The notes below the pieces were generated by a model. That model did not search any database and was not told where the DNA came from. It saw nothing but the letters and a program-made list of their open reading frames with translations. Source: Serinus canaria (taxonomy: Eukaryota; Chordata; Aves; Passeriformes; Fringillidae). Taken from it: a DNA stretch of 64,000 nucleotides. How positions within the stretch are numbered: the stretch's first letter is position 1; every line of letters starts with the position of its first letter. Positions 51,901 through 63,664 of the stretch are shown piece by piece. The translations under genes and the position numbers were made by a program. Location of the stretch: positions 63,159,994-63,223,993 of the forward strand of contig NC_066316.1 in NCBI RefSeq assembly GCF_022539315.1. The letters are read 5' to 3'.

Positions 51901-52254
51901 ATCACTGTTGGAAAAATCTAATGTATTCTACAGAGCAGAAAGTGTCTTCCCTATCTGCAAGCACAGGGACTAGAAATACTACCCTTCTAATTCAAATTTG
52001 TCCTAACTTGCCTTGGAGAAAAGAACTGTTTTTACACAGAAAATCACATAGAATTTACACTTTTGGTACCGTACAGGGGAGTCAAACCTCCTAAAACTAG
52101 GAAGCAGGTAGGGACCAGAGATGCAAGGTGCTGGAGGTGTTTTCCACTTACCACCTACCACCCCTGCCTTCTTCTTGAGTGTAAGTAGCCATACAGGTAG
52201 TCAGCCTAGAAGAGAGAGAGAGAGATGTTCCTGATCCATTCATCCCTCATCCTA
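45939..52254. other. noncoding stretch between MIR fossil and second CR1
   Basis: No gene is recognised. A-runs lie at 46215-46228, 47941-47950 and 47983-47997. The longest open frame is 152 codons (51636-52094, plus), unrecognised, containing a small TTTATCTGTC duplication near 51832-51855. A GA tract lies at about 52210-52225. Nothing else could be supported. Confidence 0.65.
47983..47997. repeat. poly-A homopolymer
   Basis: Fifteen A in a row, with a second run of ten A at 47941-47950. No retroposon body is recognised. Confidence 0.88.
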
Positions 52255-52985
52255 GGATTGCATAATGGTATGGGTTGGAATGGACCTTAAAGATCATCTT
52301 TTTCCAACCCCCCTGTCATGGGGAGACCAGGTGGCTCAGAGCTCCATCTAAACTGACTTTGAACACTTCTGGGGTGGAGTGTCCACAGCTTCTCTGGTAA
52401 CCTGTTCCAAAGCCTCACTACCTTTATAAGAAAGAATTTCTCTTTAATTTCTAATCTAAGTCTACCCTCTTTCAGTTTAAAACCATGAGGCCTTGTCCTA
52501 CCACTACCATGCCTTGTAAAAAGTCCCTCCCCCTCTCTCTTGTAAGCCTCCTTCAGATAATGGAAGGCTGCTACAAGGTCTTCCCTGAACCTTCTCTTCT
52601 CCAAACAACCCCAACTCTATCATCCCATCTTCACAGGACAGGTTCTCCGGTCCTCTGATCATCTTTGTGACCCTTCTCTGGACCCACTCCAGCAGATCCA
52701 TGTCCTTCTTATGTTGGAGGCCCAAGAGCCGGATGCAGGTGGGGTCCAGGTGGGGTCTCACAAAGCAGAGTAGAGGGAAAGAATCACCTTGACCTGCTCT
52801 CCATGCAGATTTGGATGGAGCCTAGGACGTTGGCTTTCTGGACTGCCAATGCTCCTTGCCAGCTCATGCTGAGCTTCCCATCAAGTGATACCCCCAAGTC
52901 CTTCTCTCCAGGGCTCATCTCAATCCATTCTCACCCAGCCTGTTTGATATCTGGGTTTGCCCTCACGCGGGTGCAGGACTTTCAT
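52255..52985 (-). mobile_element. CR1 LINE, 5'-truncated, moderately decayed
   Basis: A minus-strand CR1. The 3' terminus is visible on the plus strand at 52257-52312 (ATGGTATGGGTTGGAATGGACC, then AAAGATCAT and CCAACCCC). Reading on the minus strand, ORF2 C-terminal blocks appear in two frames: DLLEWVQRRVTKMIRGPENL (about 52700-52640), GLFGEEKV and KRRFREDLVAAFHYL, then KEKFFLIKVVRLWNRLPEKLW (about 52450-52385). Similarity continues rightward through the stretch complementary to 'LGVL.D..L.MS..CA', ending near GCGGGTGCAGGACTTTC at about 52985, where the copy was 5'-truncated. Frameshifts and a broken C-terminus show it is inactive. It is more diverged than the copy at 40-41 kb and appears to be a different subfamily. 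Confidence 0.93.
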
Positions 52986-55289
52986 TCAGTAGACAGGGCA
53001 TTAGGCAGAGGTTTTTCTTCTCTGGAGAAACATTTCCCTGAAATGTTCAACAAGATTATCCTAAATTTCTTTCCTGGATCTTGGGTCTCACACCAAGGGC
53101 ATTTAGGCACAAAATTCATGTGCTGAACTCCACTCTGGAGCAGGTGCTGTCTTTGAACACCAAAACATTTTGTTGTCCATGGCAGTGGAGCACTCATCCT
53201 AGGGACTGAGTTGATCCTTTCCAATCCTTTGTTCCTAGAATAGCTTGTCAACATAGAAGCAGTATTTCCTTCCTTTCCTTTTTTGTGGTGCTCAAGGGTT
53301 TTTCATAGTACACACTCTTTGCATCATCTCTGAGAAGAAGCTTAAGTCATTGCTGGTGCCTAGGGCATTACCAAAATGTAAATAAAAAGATGATCCAGAC
53401 ATTTCCTGAAAATCTCAACATCTGAGTGCACAAGTAGCACTCAATTCACTTTACATCACAGCACAGCCTGATTTGTGCAAGCCTTGACAAGCCCAGTCAT
53501 TGTCATGTCACCTGAATCTTTGAACAGACCTGAGATCTTCACCCCCACACCAGCCTATCCCCAAGAAAAGTGTTGAACATCATTAAAGGATTAGTGAAAA
53601 TAATGCTCTGGCATGTGCCCAGCCTTATCTCGTGGACATCAGAAGATGAAAGCAGAGGAACACCCCTGACACCAGGCAACCTCCCCTGTGTGGGAGGATG
53701 TCAGTGGCCAAGGAGGCTCAGCACACACAGTGACAGGAAGAAAACTCAGCAAGTGCAGCTCTCCAGGCCCAGCCAAGCACAGAGAACATGAGCCACAAAT
53801 TAAGATGCCAGCCAATGCTGCCTCCCTTTGATGTCATGCAAGACAGGAGATATCAGCCTCAGGTGGGCAAACATGAAAGTCAAATGCTATCAATCACAAG
53901 GGAGCAGCTGCCTCAGCAAACCAGATAGAGCGTGGGTTTCTATTTAACTAAAACAAATACTATCTGAGAGAAAAGAAATAGCTGCAGATGTACCTAAGTC
54001 ACAGCAGATCTCACTGTGAAAGACAGGAGAGAGAACACAGAAAAATGTCACACACATATTTGATCAATAATGCTTATTACAACAAAGGTGTATGTAGAAA
54101 AATGAAGAGTATTTGTTTTTTTCTTGCCCTTCTGTAAGTTTCTCTGAGACTTTTTTTATCATAGTGAGAAACATGCTTTCTGAAAATCTCCACACAATTG
54201 CTCTGCAGATGTAGATTTCATTTTTATTATCACTTCAGATGGTGATACAAGGCATAACTTTTCTGAATGCCTCTATTATAAGCATTAAGACCTGGATCAT
54301 GTCAGTACCCAGGGTTGGGAAATATGGATCCCTCACATTTGGTGACTGTCTTGGGACCTCCTGGATGTGCAGTGAAGATGTGGAGAATTTCACACATGGT
54401 ACAAAGGGTAAAGTGAGCCAAGGAGCAGAGGCTGGAAGCAGGTTGGAAACCCTGACGTTTTCAAAATCCATCTGCCTCAGCTGGCAGAACCACTACTCCA
54501 GCCTTATGGCACACTTTAAAGAGAGATGCCACAGAGCCAGCATTTGTTTAGCTGACTTCTTGCTGTCTTTACCCGGGCAACACCTGATCCAGGAAAGCTC
54601 TTCATTTCAGGCTTACCTATAACAACTAAGTGGTCTGCAGGACAACCTATAATTCATCAAGTACTCCAAGTCTGTAAAAAACCTTCTGTGAATGACAGTT
54701 CTACTGGACAAATGTTTACACCAGTGTGTTTTTCTGAACGTAGACTGAGATATGTTTATGGAGGACAGTGACTTCAGTGTGCTGGCAGGTCAAGCCCTCA
54801 GAGCAAGTCTGTAGAGCTGCTCATCTCAGTGGGGGAGTCAAGACCAGTCAGAGTGGAGAAAAAGTATAACCTCTCCTCTGTCTATTTAGTGTCTTCTCAG
54901 AGGCATAAGATTGTAATTAAGGTTTTGCATTAATGCTGAATTACTCTGAGCAGCTAGTGCTTTCAGCCAGGCAATAAGTGGAACAAAAAACATTATGTAG
55001 GTGATACACAGCATATGTACATGTGACACTGAAAACAGCACCATGTTTTTTAGAAAAGAAGAATCTAGAAGAATTACTCTTTTCTCTGTGTAAATTTTTA
55101 TAGACTGCCTGCATAGAAGTCTGAAAACAGGTGACAATATATCTCATTATATATGTGAGAGCTGTCAGCTGATATTTGGACCTCTGTTCCGGCATTCAAT
55201 ATTGTCCATGGATTTCTTTCCTGCTTCACACCATCTTGCCTTGATGTAAGACCGCAGAGAAAAGCCAGACAGAGGCTGAATACTGCAAT
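52986..55289. other. noncoding stretch
   Basis: No gene is recognised. The longest open frame is 127 codons (54239-54622, plus) without a domain. Around 53570-53900 the sequence is somewhat richer in G+C and in CAG/CCAG words, but I recognise neither a repeat nor an exon. Confidence 0.6.
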
Positions 55290-55640
55290 GGGAATTCTGC
55301 AGCATTCAGATCACATTTATGGCTGTTTCAAATCACAGCAGCCCATCTACCCAGTGACACAGACCACAGAGAACATGAGAGTCTGTCTTTTTTCTCTTCA
55401 CTGGTGCCCCATTGACAACTCAGCTGAATGCAAGGCTTCGTGCTTCCTTTCAAAGCCCTAAGCAGGACTGGCTCCAATTACCAAGTGCATTTCATGCTGT
55501 GTGACTCCCACATCACTTACATCCTGTTGGAAGGATGGACTTGTCATCCTCAAGTAAATATTGCTGGTGCAGGAAACAAAGCTTCCTGAAGAACAGCCCA
55601 TGACCTGGGAGCTCACTCCTCGAAAGGCACAGGAGCAGCT
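55290..55640 (+). mobile_element. possible very old LINE reverse-transcriptase tail
   Basis: Plus-strand translation gives SLHWCPID at 55393-55416 and, after a frameshift, LPFKALSRTGSNY at 55443-55481. Many L2/CR1/Rex-type LINEs carry a post-palm block of the form 'LHWLP....I.FK.L.L.FKAL.G..P.Y'. The two halves here have the right order and roughly the right spacing. Stops and indels are numerous and the borders are guesses. It could instead be chance resemblance over a short block. Confidence 0.45.
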
Positions 55641-56897
55641 CTAACACAGCAAAAGGCAACAAGATCATTCACTTCATCTCACTGCTGTGCCAAGGAATTG
55701 AGGACAGAAACATCTTCTCAAATAAATGCATAAGAAATGCACAGAAACTTAGCGAGCTGTATATTTTCCTAATAGATGTATAGAGTGAATGGTTAATATA
55801 TCTTGTTCTTAGTTGGCAGGAGACAGTCACACACAAGAAAATAAAAAGCAGGGTTTTGTTGGATCTGAGACTTGTTCAGCATTTTATAATACCACAAAAA
55901 TTACAGACCAGTTCCTCTGTGGTCAGGAGCATGGGACTTCAGTTTTTGTTTGCCTGGCTCCCTTGCTTTGGATGATAGTTTTTCTTGTTCCCTTAATTCT
56001 CAGTAGTATCCAGACTATTTAATATTCAGATACTATAAAATACTGATTTCAGTTTTAGTGTGTAAACTAATTGATTTCCTTTTCAAACTGTACTTTATAA
56101 AACTTTCATTCTTTAAAACATTTGTTTTCATATTTTTTCATTATATTTGGTCATCTGAGTATACTGATGAATTACCCTAATAGATCATTAATGTTATTTA
56201 TGCTCTTGAAACCAGCTGAAAGCCCTTTATTTTGCAAATAAAATTGGATAATATTTATGGTGTTGTAGGCTGTTGTTTTAATACTCCTCATCATATTTCT
56301 TATTCTAAAATGTAAGGCTACTTATGTACTTCTTTAAGAAAAAAATGCATCTTTTAAACTGCACACTTTTAAGGATGAAATTTGTTATGCACATGTATGA
56401 AAAGACCTCAAAACAGCAGAGATTTTATGTCTGTAGAACAGCACAATCCTACAGCTGGTTCCATTTTAGGACACAGTGAAACAGGTACTTCACAACTACA
56501 CGGATCCCTTAACTGTGAGCAGCAAAGAAGAGTGTGTTACTATAAAAGCTGAATAAAGAGTGATGCCCTCTTCACCATTTGTTGCTGTGTGATGGTTTTC
56601 CCCAATTTCTGTGACAAGAATCTAGGAAAACCCATCACAATTTTTAAATTAGGAATTGAAAAATGAGCTGTCCCTATGTGTTATTTCACATTAAATATAC
56701 AGTAAATTATGAACCATACAACCCCATTTTAAGGATTTTCTTTTCAGTGAAAACATAAAACATACAAAAGAAAAAACTAACTTTTTTTTCCTCCACTCCT
56801 CTAAAATTGGTAATGTCTTCTGGTCCCCTTTATTAAGGACATAGCAAACATATATGGCACTGAACAGCTTCAGTATGGAATGCAAACTATACAAACT
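55641..56897. other. noncoding stretch with a TATA/AATAAA cluster
   Basis: No gene is recognised; open frames are 69 codons or fewer. At about 56541-56560 an ACTATAAAAGCTG is followed within a few bases by AATAAA and a TGATGCCC segment, an arrangement seen in some LTRs. No paired ends could be fixed. Confidence 0.5.
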
Positions 56898-56968
56898 CAT
56901 AGAATATCTGAAGTTGTCAGGGACCCATAAGGATCACTGAGTGCAACAGTTGTATTGCACCCAAGTAT
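56898..56968 (-). mobile_element. CR1 LINE 3'-end stub
   Basis: The plus strand reads CATAGAATATCTGAAGTTG, then AGGGACCCATAAGGATCACTG, then GAGTGCAACA. This is the reverse complement of the CR1 3' terminus (normally ...GGACTC.ATGATCC...GGGTCCCTTCCAACTC...). Only about 70 bp survive, with no coding part. It is a severely 5'-truncated insertion or an eroded one. Confidence 0.75.
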
Positions 56969-57818
56969 AAAGAAAATTTACCATGTAGTTAAACTTGTCT
57001 GCATGTTTAAGTACTAGGCATGACTTACATTGTAGTTTAGGAGGGTAGCTGCTGCAACTGCTGACACCAAACACCACAAAACTCTTATCTTCTACCTCTC
57101 TTTGGAAAACTCGGCTTTTTTTGGTTGAAATATCTGTGACTCATTACTAAAGATTGTACAGGAACATCTAAATCCAGCTCCTTTAACCACACACAAAAGC
57201 AAATGGTTTTGTTAAATAGCAATTGTCATTTCAGAATGAATTATTATTTAAGATGCATTATGTAATTTTTTTTTCATGTTGTGCCATTTGGTCTCAGATC
57301 TGTGAGGAGGCTCTTGTGCTTTCTATGGAATCAATTAACCCTAAAAGCCAACCACAGCTCTAACCTCGTGCTTTAATGGAAAACACTAGACTTCTTCTTC
57401 AGTCACTTCTAAAGTAATGTGTGGCTTGAAATATGCAACTTTGCAAGCCAGCTGGCCAGGATAGTATGATTTCCTCCATTCCTCCATATTCATGGCTATA
57501 TGAGATATCTGGATACCTGGAGCACAGCACATGACAGTAAATAATAAATGTAGGTCTGGAATACAGCAAGGTGAACCTTGACTTTCTGTCTTTTAGCACA
57601 GTCAGACAGAAAAGAAGAGCACATGCAAGGAACTACACAAAACTGAAACTGAAAATCTCCAGCCCAAAGCAAAAAGACCCCAAAACAACAGATAAGTGGT
57701 TTAAAAGATTCAGTAACACAAATATACTCCATCAAGGCCACCAAAGGAAATTCTGCCTCAGGGTGGTGGCTAAATACACAGAAAGACATAAATTACAAAT
57801 CCATACCTGTGTATGTAT

Positions 57819-57859
57819 ACACACATGCACACACACACACATACATACACATACACACC
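57819..57859. repeat. (CA)n / ACAT microsatellite
   Basis: CA dinucleotides interrupted by TG and AT (ACACATGCACAC..., then ATACATACACATACACAC). The end of a 108-codon plus-strand open frame is its translation. Confidence 0.92.
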
Positions 57860-58253
57860 CTGTATCATGTTATATGCTTGAACTAAACTGTTCCTGATTT
57901 TAGAGTTCTCTTTTCTCCTCCCTTAAAACTCTCTATTTTTTTTAGGGTATGTTTCCTCTCCTAACAAACAGCATGTAAGAGGAACCTGTGAATTTTTTTT
58001 TCTTTTAAATTCAACCACTGAATTTCCACAAGTTGCTACAAAAGAACAACCAAAATAAAATAATAATAAAAAGACTAAAAATCATCTTTACCTCACCACA
58101 CACTTCCCATGCTCTTTCCCCTAAACCCAGGGGAAAACTATTAGAGTTTTATTATTTTCTCGAGAGAGATAATATAGGTTGTTGCCTTCAGAAGAAAGGT
58201 GAAATACATTCCAAACAAGTGTCTATCCTAGCCAGTGGCTTGCTAGCAGTCTG

Positions 58254-58285
58254 ATAACCTATGTGTTGGGCAGCACATAGGTTAT
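58254..58285. repeat. perfect 12-bp inverted repeat, 8-nt loop
   Basis: ATAACCTATGTG at 58254-58265, loop TTGGGCAG, then the exact reverse complement CACATAGGTTAT at 58274-58285. This is the longest perfect-arm non-microsatellite hairpin noticed in the window. No flanking target duplication or known family is visible. Confidence 0.93.
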
Positions 58286-61200
58286 TTCCAGCCTGTGAGC
58301 CTTGTCTAATTGCCATGATGACAGATTCACACTGGGAAAGAAGCGTGGTTGTTCAAGCAGATGGTTCATGCCACTAAGCCAAAGCCAAAAAATTCCACAA
58401 GCCATCAGACCGGTGACTTTTAATCTTGGGGTTCAAGGACATTAAAATTCTACAGCGCTCTTCAGATCTGGAGGAAATGGGTCTGGTGTGGAGAGGAAAG
58501 CACCCCATTATCCGTGTCACAGCCTGCTCAGCTGATGGGCTGGCAGCTGCTGGGGACTGTGGCAATCTCACTGCAACTCTTCCTCATGCGTGTTTACAGA
58601 AAGGTTCACCCTCAGCGAGTGTCTTCTTCTTGTTCTTCACCCACATTAACTAAATGCTCACTGTAGCTCATTTGGGATTTGCAGAGTATTTAAATTAAGT
58701 ATGGTTTATTTGTTTTAGTCTTAGGGAGATTTTTTTCCTGTCATTTATTTTGAAAAGTTTTAAATATACAACAATTTAAATATACAGGAATATTTGTCTT
58801 CTAAATCTCTTGTGTGTCTTGTATCCAAGAGTTCCTCCTCATTAAACACAATTAAAGATAGCAGAGTGAGAGAGGCACTTTGATTTCAGAGGATAAAGTT
58901 AACTGTAACATCATGAATATAAAACAGGGTGAAACATAGCAAGAAAAAGATCCCAAGAATGGATTCATTTGTATTTGACAAAGGTCATTGTAGGTGAAAC
59001 TGAAATCACTTGATATGTCAGCTGCAGATCACAATTAAAATTAATTTTGCTCTCAATTTATAAAGAAATAGAAGCTGGGAGTTAGGAATGCAGCACATGA
59101 CTGCTACAATTACCTGAAAATAGATCCTTTGTGTTTTTGTGCTTTTTCATCTTATCTTCGTGTTTTGGGTTTAGTTTTCATTGTGTTTGTTTGTTTTCTG
59201 TTACTGGTGGTGTTTTCTGTTGTTGTTGTGGATCATGAAGATATGTTTATTCAGAATATTTTATGGTTCCCATACCACTGTTTTATTGAGTTTTATTTCC
59301 TTAATGTGAAAATAGTATTTAATTTATAAATGTCTGGTTGATCAAATCTTTCCATTTCCGTTATGACAGTGTTGTATGCAGTTCAGTGACAGAACAGAGA
59401 ACAGAATGGAGGTGTCATGTCTTTGAATCCACTCCTCTGTTCACTGGTCTGGTGGAAAGAAAGTGGATGGTAACATCTAATTTGTGGGATCATAAGACTC
59501 TTCCTAGTTCTTTCACCTTGTTTTAAGTCTCATCACAGGAGAGCATACCCAAATCCATAAACTGTTGACGTGGAGTCAAGCAAGGAAGGAGTTAATATCT
59601 GTGATATGAAGAGTCAGCCTCAACTGTCCCTGGAGCCCCCTGGTACCGATTAAGGAGTAGTTATGAGAGACAGGTGAGATAAAGTAGGAAAGTTTTATAG
59701 TGTAGGAGAGAATGAGCTAGAGACAGAGTTGGGCTAGTTGTTGGTGTAGTAAGCAGAGCCAGGTGTTTGAAGTCATGAAGAGAGATTTATAGGCTCCTTC
59801 AGTAGACAAAAACCTCCTTTCTAATTCCATCTGTAAGTAATGAGTTACTGGTAGAGCCTAAACCAACCAAGAGCTGCTCTACAGAAAATACCAAAATAGC
59901 ATGTGGGTGCCTAGATATTTGCTTAAGCCTGAAGAAAGGATCATGGGTTAATCACTTTATGTATTCATCTCCTGCCCCTGTCCCCATTTGTTGTTTGCCT
60001 TTTGAGGGTTACATTTAAAAGAGATTTCAGGAATACCCTTGTGTTTCAAGAGGTATGACAATTCTTAGGAGATAGATCTGGCCAAACAGACTACTCATAA
60101 GAAACACATTATTTTTGTAAAGTATTTCTTGCCTGAAAAATACAATATATTCCTCAGTTTCTATTAGAGCAAGCTGTGTGTTATTAATCATTATTCTCAT
60201 TCCTAGGCTCTCTGCTGCTCCCATCTCTGCCTCCTATTTCCCAATTCAAATTCTATTGTGAAAAGTATATAAATCATAGTGGATAACTACCTTCCATATA
60301 AAAACAATACTTTACAATTTAGTTGTTATTTCCTCTCCCAAATAATGTGTTTTATTTATAGCACAGGTTGAACAAAACACTGATGAGTTATTTCTTAAAG
60401 GTCTTACCGAAGGACAACAAAGCATATGAAGTTTGAGTTGTGGGGAAAGGTGCTGGGCCCAGCTTCTGCCAGGTTTCCCCTGGAGGATCCATGGTAGCAG
60501 TAGTGTGAGAGCTGCCGGTGAGAGAACAGAGCATTTCTACATATTCAGCTCTTACCTGCAGGATCATCTTCCCTGAGCCAGCCTTTGTTACTGAAAATTT
60601 GGTAGGAAGTGCCCAGCTCAAGAGGAAGGTCCATTTAGACTCCTGAGTTTTATCTGCTTGCCTTAGAAGGTAAAAACACAGGGCATTGTGGTGAATGCAT
60701 TAAACTTAAAATATAAGATGTAGCCTTGCAGTTTCTTTCTGCATTCTCCTATCTTGGTCTTAGGGAATTGTCTTTGGAGTAATGATTTAAATGTAAACTC
60801 CAAAACTTATGTGTTTTTCTCTACTCGTTAACGCTGTAGCATAACATTGTTGTCAGATGTGCTGCTTTCTTTAGTGGTCATTTGGCAACAGTGACTGCCC
60901 AAACCACAAAACACAATAGTGGACGTGCTGGAACACTTATCTTTTCCCATGATGCTTTGTCAACCTATTAAATTCATACATCTTAGTGCCAGCAAAACTA
61001 GAATAATTTGGGGAATGGATTTTGCAACAGGATTTTTGAGGAAGAGGGAGGGGCAGGGCTCAGAAGGTTAAATCTGTGGTATGCAAGTGCCCTGGCTCTT
61101 TCTCACTGCACAGCCAAAATATGAGGTTCTTCTGACAAGAGATTTTTATTTGAATTTTTTGACTGCTGGGTGTTTCAGAGGAGAACTGCTCAAGCACTCT

Positions 61201-62481
61201 ACGGATCCCATTCCTTCTCCTTCTCTGTGCAGTTTTCCTGCAGCTTGTCAAACCTTTTATGTTGGGGGTTGGCTGAAATGATTTGGACTCTAATTAACTG
61301 AACTAGTAGTAAATTAATTCAATGAAATTTTGGCAGTAGTTCTGCATAATACTTGTTTAACAACTCACTGTTAACTTAGGTACTTTCCAAAGTGGAAAGT
61401 CTTAAGGGAGCAGGTGTTTACCTTTAGTATGCTTCCAAAATCCTCTGGATTTCAGAGCTCAGCTCTTTTTCAGTGGTTTGAAAACAACAGTGCATAAGCT
61501 GGCCTGATGGGCTGGCTATCAGTGACAAGGCTGAATGATGTACTTTTCAGGAAATCCGAATACTCTGTGCCTTGACGACTCCATGCTGGCTACCACTACC
61601 TGTTTCAGCAGATTTCTCCCCTTGTCCTGCACAGAGCCCAAGGACTCAGCTGTGCCCTGCAAAGCTTCCTGTTTACAGGCATGCATCCTCTGAAAACAGA
61701 GTTCTCTCTGCTTCCCACATCCCAGAAGCCATAGACGGATCCCGTAACATCCTGTGCCTTTCCGTCGTCACAGCACTGCTTTTTCTGAGAACTGCCGGGA
61801 GAAGTTGCTCACAGGATTGTTAACAATTGTTCATCACCTTTTGGATGTGTCAGACAGCTGAGTACTCCGGACCCACTGGGCTTTGCAGACAAGGAAACAA
61901 TACCAACAGAGCATTTGCCCTTTGTTCCCTCTGTATATTGAGTTCAGTGTGTATCATAGTGGATAACATGCTTCCTACATGGAGAAAACCCAGGGCCTTT
62001 TCATTTGAAGTTGAATGTTGTATGGCTTGAAGTGCAGAGGCTGAACTGGGATGCAGAGGTAGCTCAGTACTGAATAGTCCTGGCAGCTGCACAGTTTATC
62101 TCCTCCATTTGTCTCCTCGTGGTTACAGCCAAGGCATGTACATTGTCTGGCTCCCACCTGCAATGTAGTCTCCTTAAGGAGAAAAATGTCCAGTCTCCAG
62201 CTCTCTCCAGAGAGGAGCCCAGATTAAGACTTTGTTTCCCTCATTTCTTCCTCTGCCCTCTGCCCTACAATGCACTCCTGTTGTCCTCAGTGGTTACTTA
62301 ATAGCACTCAAGAGAGAATGACCAGGAATGATAAATTGGAACATGAAGAGTGAAATCCTCCCTAGTGTGGAAAAATAAATTGAGTTCACGGATGCCTTTG
62401 TTTGCTGAGGACTGCCTACACAGGCATATTTTGGGCCACTGAAAAAAGAAAGAAAAAATCATTAATTAAGCATGATGTCTC

Positions 62482-62496
62482 TTTTTTTTTTTTTTT
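62482..62496. repeat. poly-T homopolymer
   Basis: Fifteen T in a row; no retroposon body recognised on the minus strand beside it. Confidence 0.9.
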
Positions 62497-63100
62497 AAGA
62501 AGTAGATAATCTTCAGACTGTGGAGCTCAAACCTGATCTCAGCCTTGCACCCACTTTTAGTAAGAAGAAACTTGGTGCCATGAGCAGTGGCCTGTGCCAC
62601 CTCCTGCAGCATTCCATTCATGGGGATGATTGGGAACTGCTCTGCTCCTATCCCTGGTCCAGCCTATAGAAGAATGCTGGGGTGTCAATGCCTTTGTCAC
62701 ACAAATCTCACAAATAAAGGTCAGAATTTTGCCTTCCTATGCAAATATAGATTCACCATGTAGTATTAAGATGGCATGAAGTTTGGAATACGTACTGCTT
62801 CTGTTTAAAGATTACCTCTAATTAAGCATTTCCAAACATATTTGGGTTTATAGATCACTCACAACCTTTCCATTGTTCTTGAAGTTGAAACAGCAGTAGC
62901 CACAACCATGCACAACGCATTATTAAAAGAAAAGGGCTAGTTTAAACTAAGCTCTATAATTGCATGCTCCTAAGTAAAAGGTATACTTTAAAAATTCTTT
63001 CCAACATGTGAAATGATATAATACAGGGTGGAACTTTACATCAAAAAAAGTTGCTATAAGCCTCAAAGACTCTCCCTACTGGAGAAAAAAATATTTTCAT

Positions 63101-63101
63101 A

Positions 63102-63144
<43 letters not shown>
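63101..63144. repeat. (GT)n(AT)n compound microsatellite
   Basis: ATGTGTGTGT leads into about seventeen uninterrupted AT units (63111-63144). The AT part is self-complementary and can extrude as a cruciform. It is expected to be unstable in length. Confidence 0.96.
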
Positions 63145-63147
<3 letters not shown>

Positions 63148-63664
63148 GAGTTAAATGCTCAACAAACAAGGTTGAATAGCCCCTAAAACTACAGCTGAAA
63201 ACAAATTCTTCAATATAGAGTTTAAATTAATACAATGAGAATAGAACTGCAAGTTAGCTGAAAACCTAGTTTCCTCAAGTAAAGTCAGTAATGAAATCAA
63301 ATAGTAAACAGATCTTCCTTTCTACATGCACTGTCAAAAACAGGCAATGAACACAGAATTTGTGTGAAATAGGGCTTTGGGAGAAGCTGTTGCCAAAACT
63401 CATTTACTGTACACATTTCTTAATTTTTTTCCCCATCAAACTGGAATACACATATGACCTTCTCACTGAAGAATTATTTACACACATGCATAATGTCAAA
63501 CAAAAAGAAGCCCAAAGGAGCAGTGCAATAATTTGTCACATGCCTCAGAATTTTAATGTATCTTTCTTGACTTAATGTGTGTATGTAGTAACTTTGTAGG
63601 AACAAAACCAGAAACTTTGCTCTTTAAAACCTCATTTAGTTGATTGTTGGAGTGCTGGCACACT

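Larger units (their letters stand above)
56969..63664. other. noncoding stretch before the right-edge CR1
   Basis: No gene is recognised. It holds a CA microsatellite (57819-57859), a perfect 12-bp hairpin (58254-58285), a T-run (62482-62496) and a (GT)(AT) microsatellite (63101-63144). An LTR-like interval is possible at 59566-60013 but has no confirmed ends. The region 61560-62300 is less AT-rich than its surroundings and has several open frames of 60-83 codons on both strands, none recognisable. Confidence 0.6.

Noticed and set aside
51636..52094. 152-codon plus-strand open frame as a candidate gene
   Set aside because: Unrecognised, and partly generated by a small TTTATCTGTC duplication. 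It ends shortly before a CR1. No support for coding.
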